Shown in pieces: positions 61,842-64,000 of a stretch of DNA of 64,000 bases. A program made the translations under genes and the position numbers. Positions within the stretch are counted from its first letter, which is position 1; each line of letters begins with the position of its first letter. Where the stretch lies: contig JTDE01001130.1 of the NCBI GenBank assembly GCA_014338405.1, positions 66,080 to 130,079 of the forward strand, written 5' to 3'. Below the pieces are notes generated by a model. That model saw only the letters and a program-made list of their open reading frames with translations. It ran no database searches and was not told where the DNA came from. The DNA comes from Paragonimus skrjabini miyazakii. Taxonomy: Eukaryota > Platyhelminthes > Trematoda > Plagiorchiida > Troglotrematidae.

Positions 61842-63039
61842 CATTAACTGATGCATATCAAAAAGCGCACCTGTGCAAACGTACCATTAAAGTTAAAATG
61901 GATGGTCGCAAGATGAATAGGTTAATGCAAGCATCAGCCGCGGTCCCATGAGTAGCCCTTCCTTGGTTTAAATTTTTACGCAACCCAACAAAGAAAAATC
62001 AAACAGACGGAACAATGCATTAAATAACATTACATGAAAAAACACGCCCCCACCGCATCACTTGGCATAGACTAATACGAATCCAAATACTCTGCTCTTT
62101 GCCGAACACTTATTGCTCAATTCCTATATTCAAATCCGAAGCCGTTTTCCCCAGAATAGCACCTAATCCTTATGGTCTGTAAGTCGCGTGACAGTAAGTG
62201 CCACGTGGCGTTAAAGCTTGTCTGCTACCCATAGGGGAACATTCGAAGTTGCAAGCATAAACGATGAGAATATGATTAATCCAAAAGCGAGTATATCAGC
62301 ATAGCCCAGAGCAGCAGCACATTACAAAAACTGAAACAGCTGTTGAGAAGCATTTAAGCCGGTCTCCACTCACCGAATATTGTGGACCAAATGATCTGGT
62401 AGAACAATATCTGGGCTGTTTCACAAGTCATATTGCGGTCATCGATACAACATTCTGAGTGGTTTGCCTGGAAAACATGAAACTATAATAGAAAAAGTAC
62501 ATTTATAAGAAGTAAACATATGAAAGAAAAACGATTTAACCTATCATCCAAGGACGGTAAACAAGTCGTGAATTTATTTAAGAAATAAATAAGCAAGTGT
62601 ACAAAATGGCGAGTACTGTACAGTGATGATAAACATAGATCGACGAATCTACGGAGAAATCTTATCTGCCGCCCAGCCACAAAGGAGCACGGCCGACTGA
62701 GCATACTGACCTCTGTTGGGAGTGAGAGTAAACGTTCTCCATCTATACACAAAGAGAATACATCTATACAGGCTACCGACGTCAATCAATGAAAATCGGT
62801 GGGTCGAAATGGGTGTAAAGCAGACATTTTACAATGAACGACATTGAAGTGAGGTCAAGTGGGGAGCCGACAGTTAATAAAAAGTCATAGAAGAATTAGA
62901 CAGATAAAACGAGCAGCGAACAGTGCAAAAACCAAGGTCAAAGTTGAAAGTGATCCTAAATAAGCGAGCCGTATTTGAAAATTTGACGTTGTGAGAGTAC
63001 ATGATGAATACGGTGACTTGAAAAATATGATGGAAACAA
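61842..63039. other. non-coding, nothing recognised
   Basis: A minus-strand frame at 62483-62785 is Leu/Phe-rich from A+T-rich sequence and is taken as chance. Confidence 0.4.
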
Positions 63040-63296
63040 TCAAATCGCTGCTACTGAAGTGACGCTTGGCGCATGAACGACTGGCGTGACTAGCCCAAAC
63101 GATGATTGAATGTGGGTCAGAACCGGGTGTGCGGAATCTGTTTGCACCGAAGAACTTAGCTGGACATCCGCGTCAACACTAAGATCGGTTCGATCGATTG
63201 GCGATACCTCAGGCAATGATTCGGATATTTCTGCCTGGTTCTGTATAGATCCAGTTACATTCGACCATTTAGAGGAAACTAGGGGATTAATGGTCT
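63040..63296 (-). CDS. possible exon of an unidentified gene (Ser/Thr/Val-rich)
   Basis: Acceptor CTGTTTTCCTTTTCAG|ACC opens a frame to TGA at 63042-63040: TINPLVSSKWSNVTGSIQNQ, AEISESLPEVSPIDRTDLSV, DADVQLSSSVQTDSAHPVLT and on to TSVAAI. A donor-like GAG|GTATCG lies inside after SLPE, so the exon could end there. Low-complexity polar protein, no domain recognised. The exon candidate at 63448 lies upstream. Confidence 0.4.
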
Positions 63297-63447
63297 GAAA
63301 AGGAAAACAGAATGAAGACGACAATAGAAACACGACTAAGTATACTACTGCACAAAAACAGTCCCGTTTAGCCGCAGCGGACCAGATAGGAAAAATATAT
63401 GGTCCTCGTTATCGACGTCTTCAGTTTTCATCTACTTACCTCCAGGT

Positions 63448-63525
63448 ATCGATCGACCAGGTAACTGCTGCTGAGTACCGGCAATTATACGACTTATCGA
63501 TCCACATAGGCTTACGTGACCCTTA
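63448..63525 (-). CDS. possible upstream exon paired with 63040-63296
   Basis: Ends at a strong donor CTGGAG|GTAAGTAG. One frame is open throughout (HVSLCGSISRIIAGTQQQLP and on to SIPG) but ends in phase 1, which would hit TAA in the next exon. Another frame (SSYLVDRYLE) ends in phase 0 and joins TINPL in frame if an internal AG before CAGCAG is the acceptor. So the exon is plausible but its frame is unresolved. Confidence 0.3.
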
Positions 63526-64000
63526 CAGCTTCTTCTTAAAGGAAACGACGTCCGGAACGTAATAAAGGTTTGAGCAAAAAACGAGCACCGTCGTGAGTAT
63601 AAAACTGCTCTGGAAACGCCATTGTTTGATACATTTTATGCACTTATATAACGCAAAACTTACTATAGGAACAGGTGTGGTGTCATGTATGAAACAAATA
63701 GAGAAAAACGGGTGTAATCAAAATATAATGAACTCCCCATACAGGCACCACTGCCACTTCTGATGACGTCTCTGGATGACGACGCTCAGATCACGGGAGA
63801 TGAGTTGAGTTGATGGAAGTAAATCTCAACATCAATCGTTTCATGCCTCGGTGCCCAGGTATTGTTTAGCCTTTACACAATCTTCTCCAGTCAACCTCAG
63901 ACTACAAATAAGACTCGACAAATCAAGTGGTGGGCAATCATGCGCAAGCATAAATGATTAAAGATGAACACTTGGTGGACAACTCCTACTCGAGTAGACC
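63526..64000. other. unresolved edge of window
   Basis: May hold more of the gene suggested at 63.0-63.5 kb (minus strand, continuing off the window). Nothing definite seen. Confidence 0.3.

Noticed and set aside
1..64000. CRISPR arrays, bacterial operons, phage or viral genomes
   Set aside because: No regularly spaced repeats, no dense coding, and clear spliceosomal introns; the sequence is animal.

Overview
The window is animal nuclear DNA, most likely from a parasitic flatworm (digenean trematode). It is A+T-rich by eye, its introns follow the GT-AG rule, open frames are sparse, and there are decayed Penelope-like and RTE-like retroelements plus tRNA-derived repeats of a kind common in trematodes. 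No bacterial or organellar features are seen. The species assignment is inference. Two runs of 100 N (1547-1646 and 21052-21151) are scaffold gaps.

The one gene identified with confidence is a complete Pax6-type eye and nervous-system transcription factor on the minus strand, with its ATG at 22786 and its stop at 5498. Six coding exons (22786-22717, 19280-18934, 11372-10097, 9407-8913, 8741-8347, 6517-5498) join with matching phases at every splice into one 1200-residue frame. The order is a short acidic N-terminus, a full paired domain (about residues 25-151), a very long linker of about 560 residues, a complete paired-class homeodomain with Ser50 (712-771), and a long Ser/Gln/Thr-rich tail with a polyalanine run. 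The protein is almost three times the length of vertebrate PAX6 (about 422 residues).

Layout: 1-5.5 kb is 3' flank, with possible poly(A) signals and a CpG-rich patch at 3.2-3.75 kb. 5.5-22.8 kb is Pax6, with tRNA-like repeat fragments in its introns. 22.8-27.2 kb is 5' flank with possible untranslated exons and a CpG-rich, promoter-like patch around 25.9-26.8 kb. From 27 to 64 kb I see mostly non-coding, repeat-bearing DNA. It holds head-to-head tRNA-like hairpins (28.6-29.3 and 55.4-55.8 kb, with a relative at 44.1-44.5 kb), a three-copy 260-290 bp repeat that carries an intron-like module, Penelope-like remnants (38.5-39.4 and 54.8-55.2 kb) and RTE-like LINE remnants (60.0-60.4 and 44.7-44.8 kb). 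A few splice-flanked open stretches (33.9-36.9, 46.2-46.4, 49.7-49.9, 61.6-61.8 and 63.0-63.5 kb) may be exons of unidentified genes.

The best candidates for something new are the enlarged Pax6 architecture and the repeat with an embedded intron-like segment. Neither is proven to be a new system.
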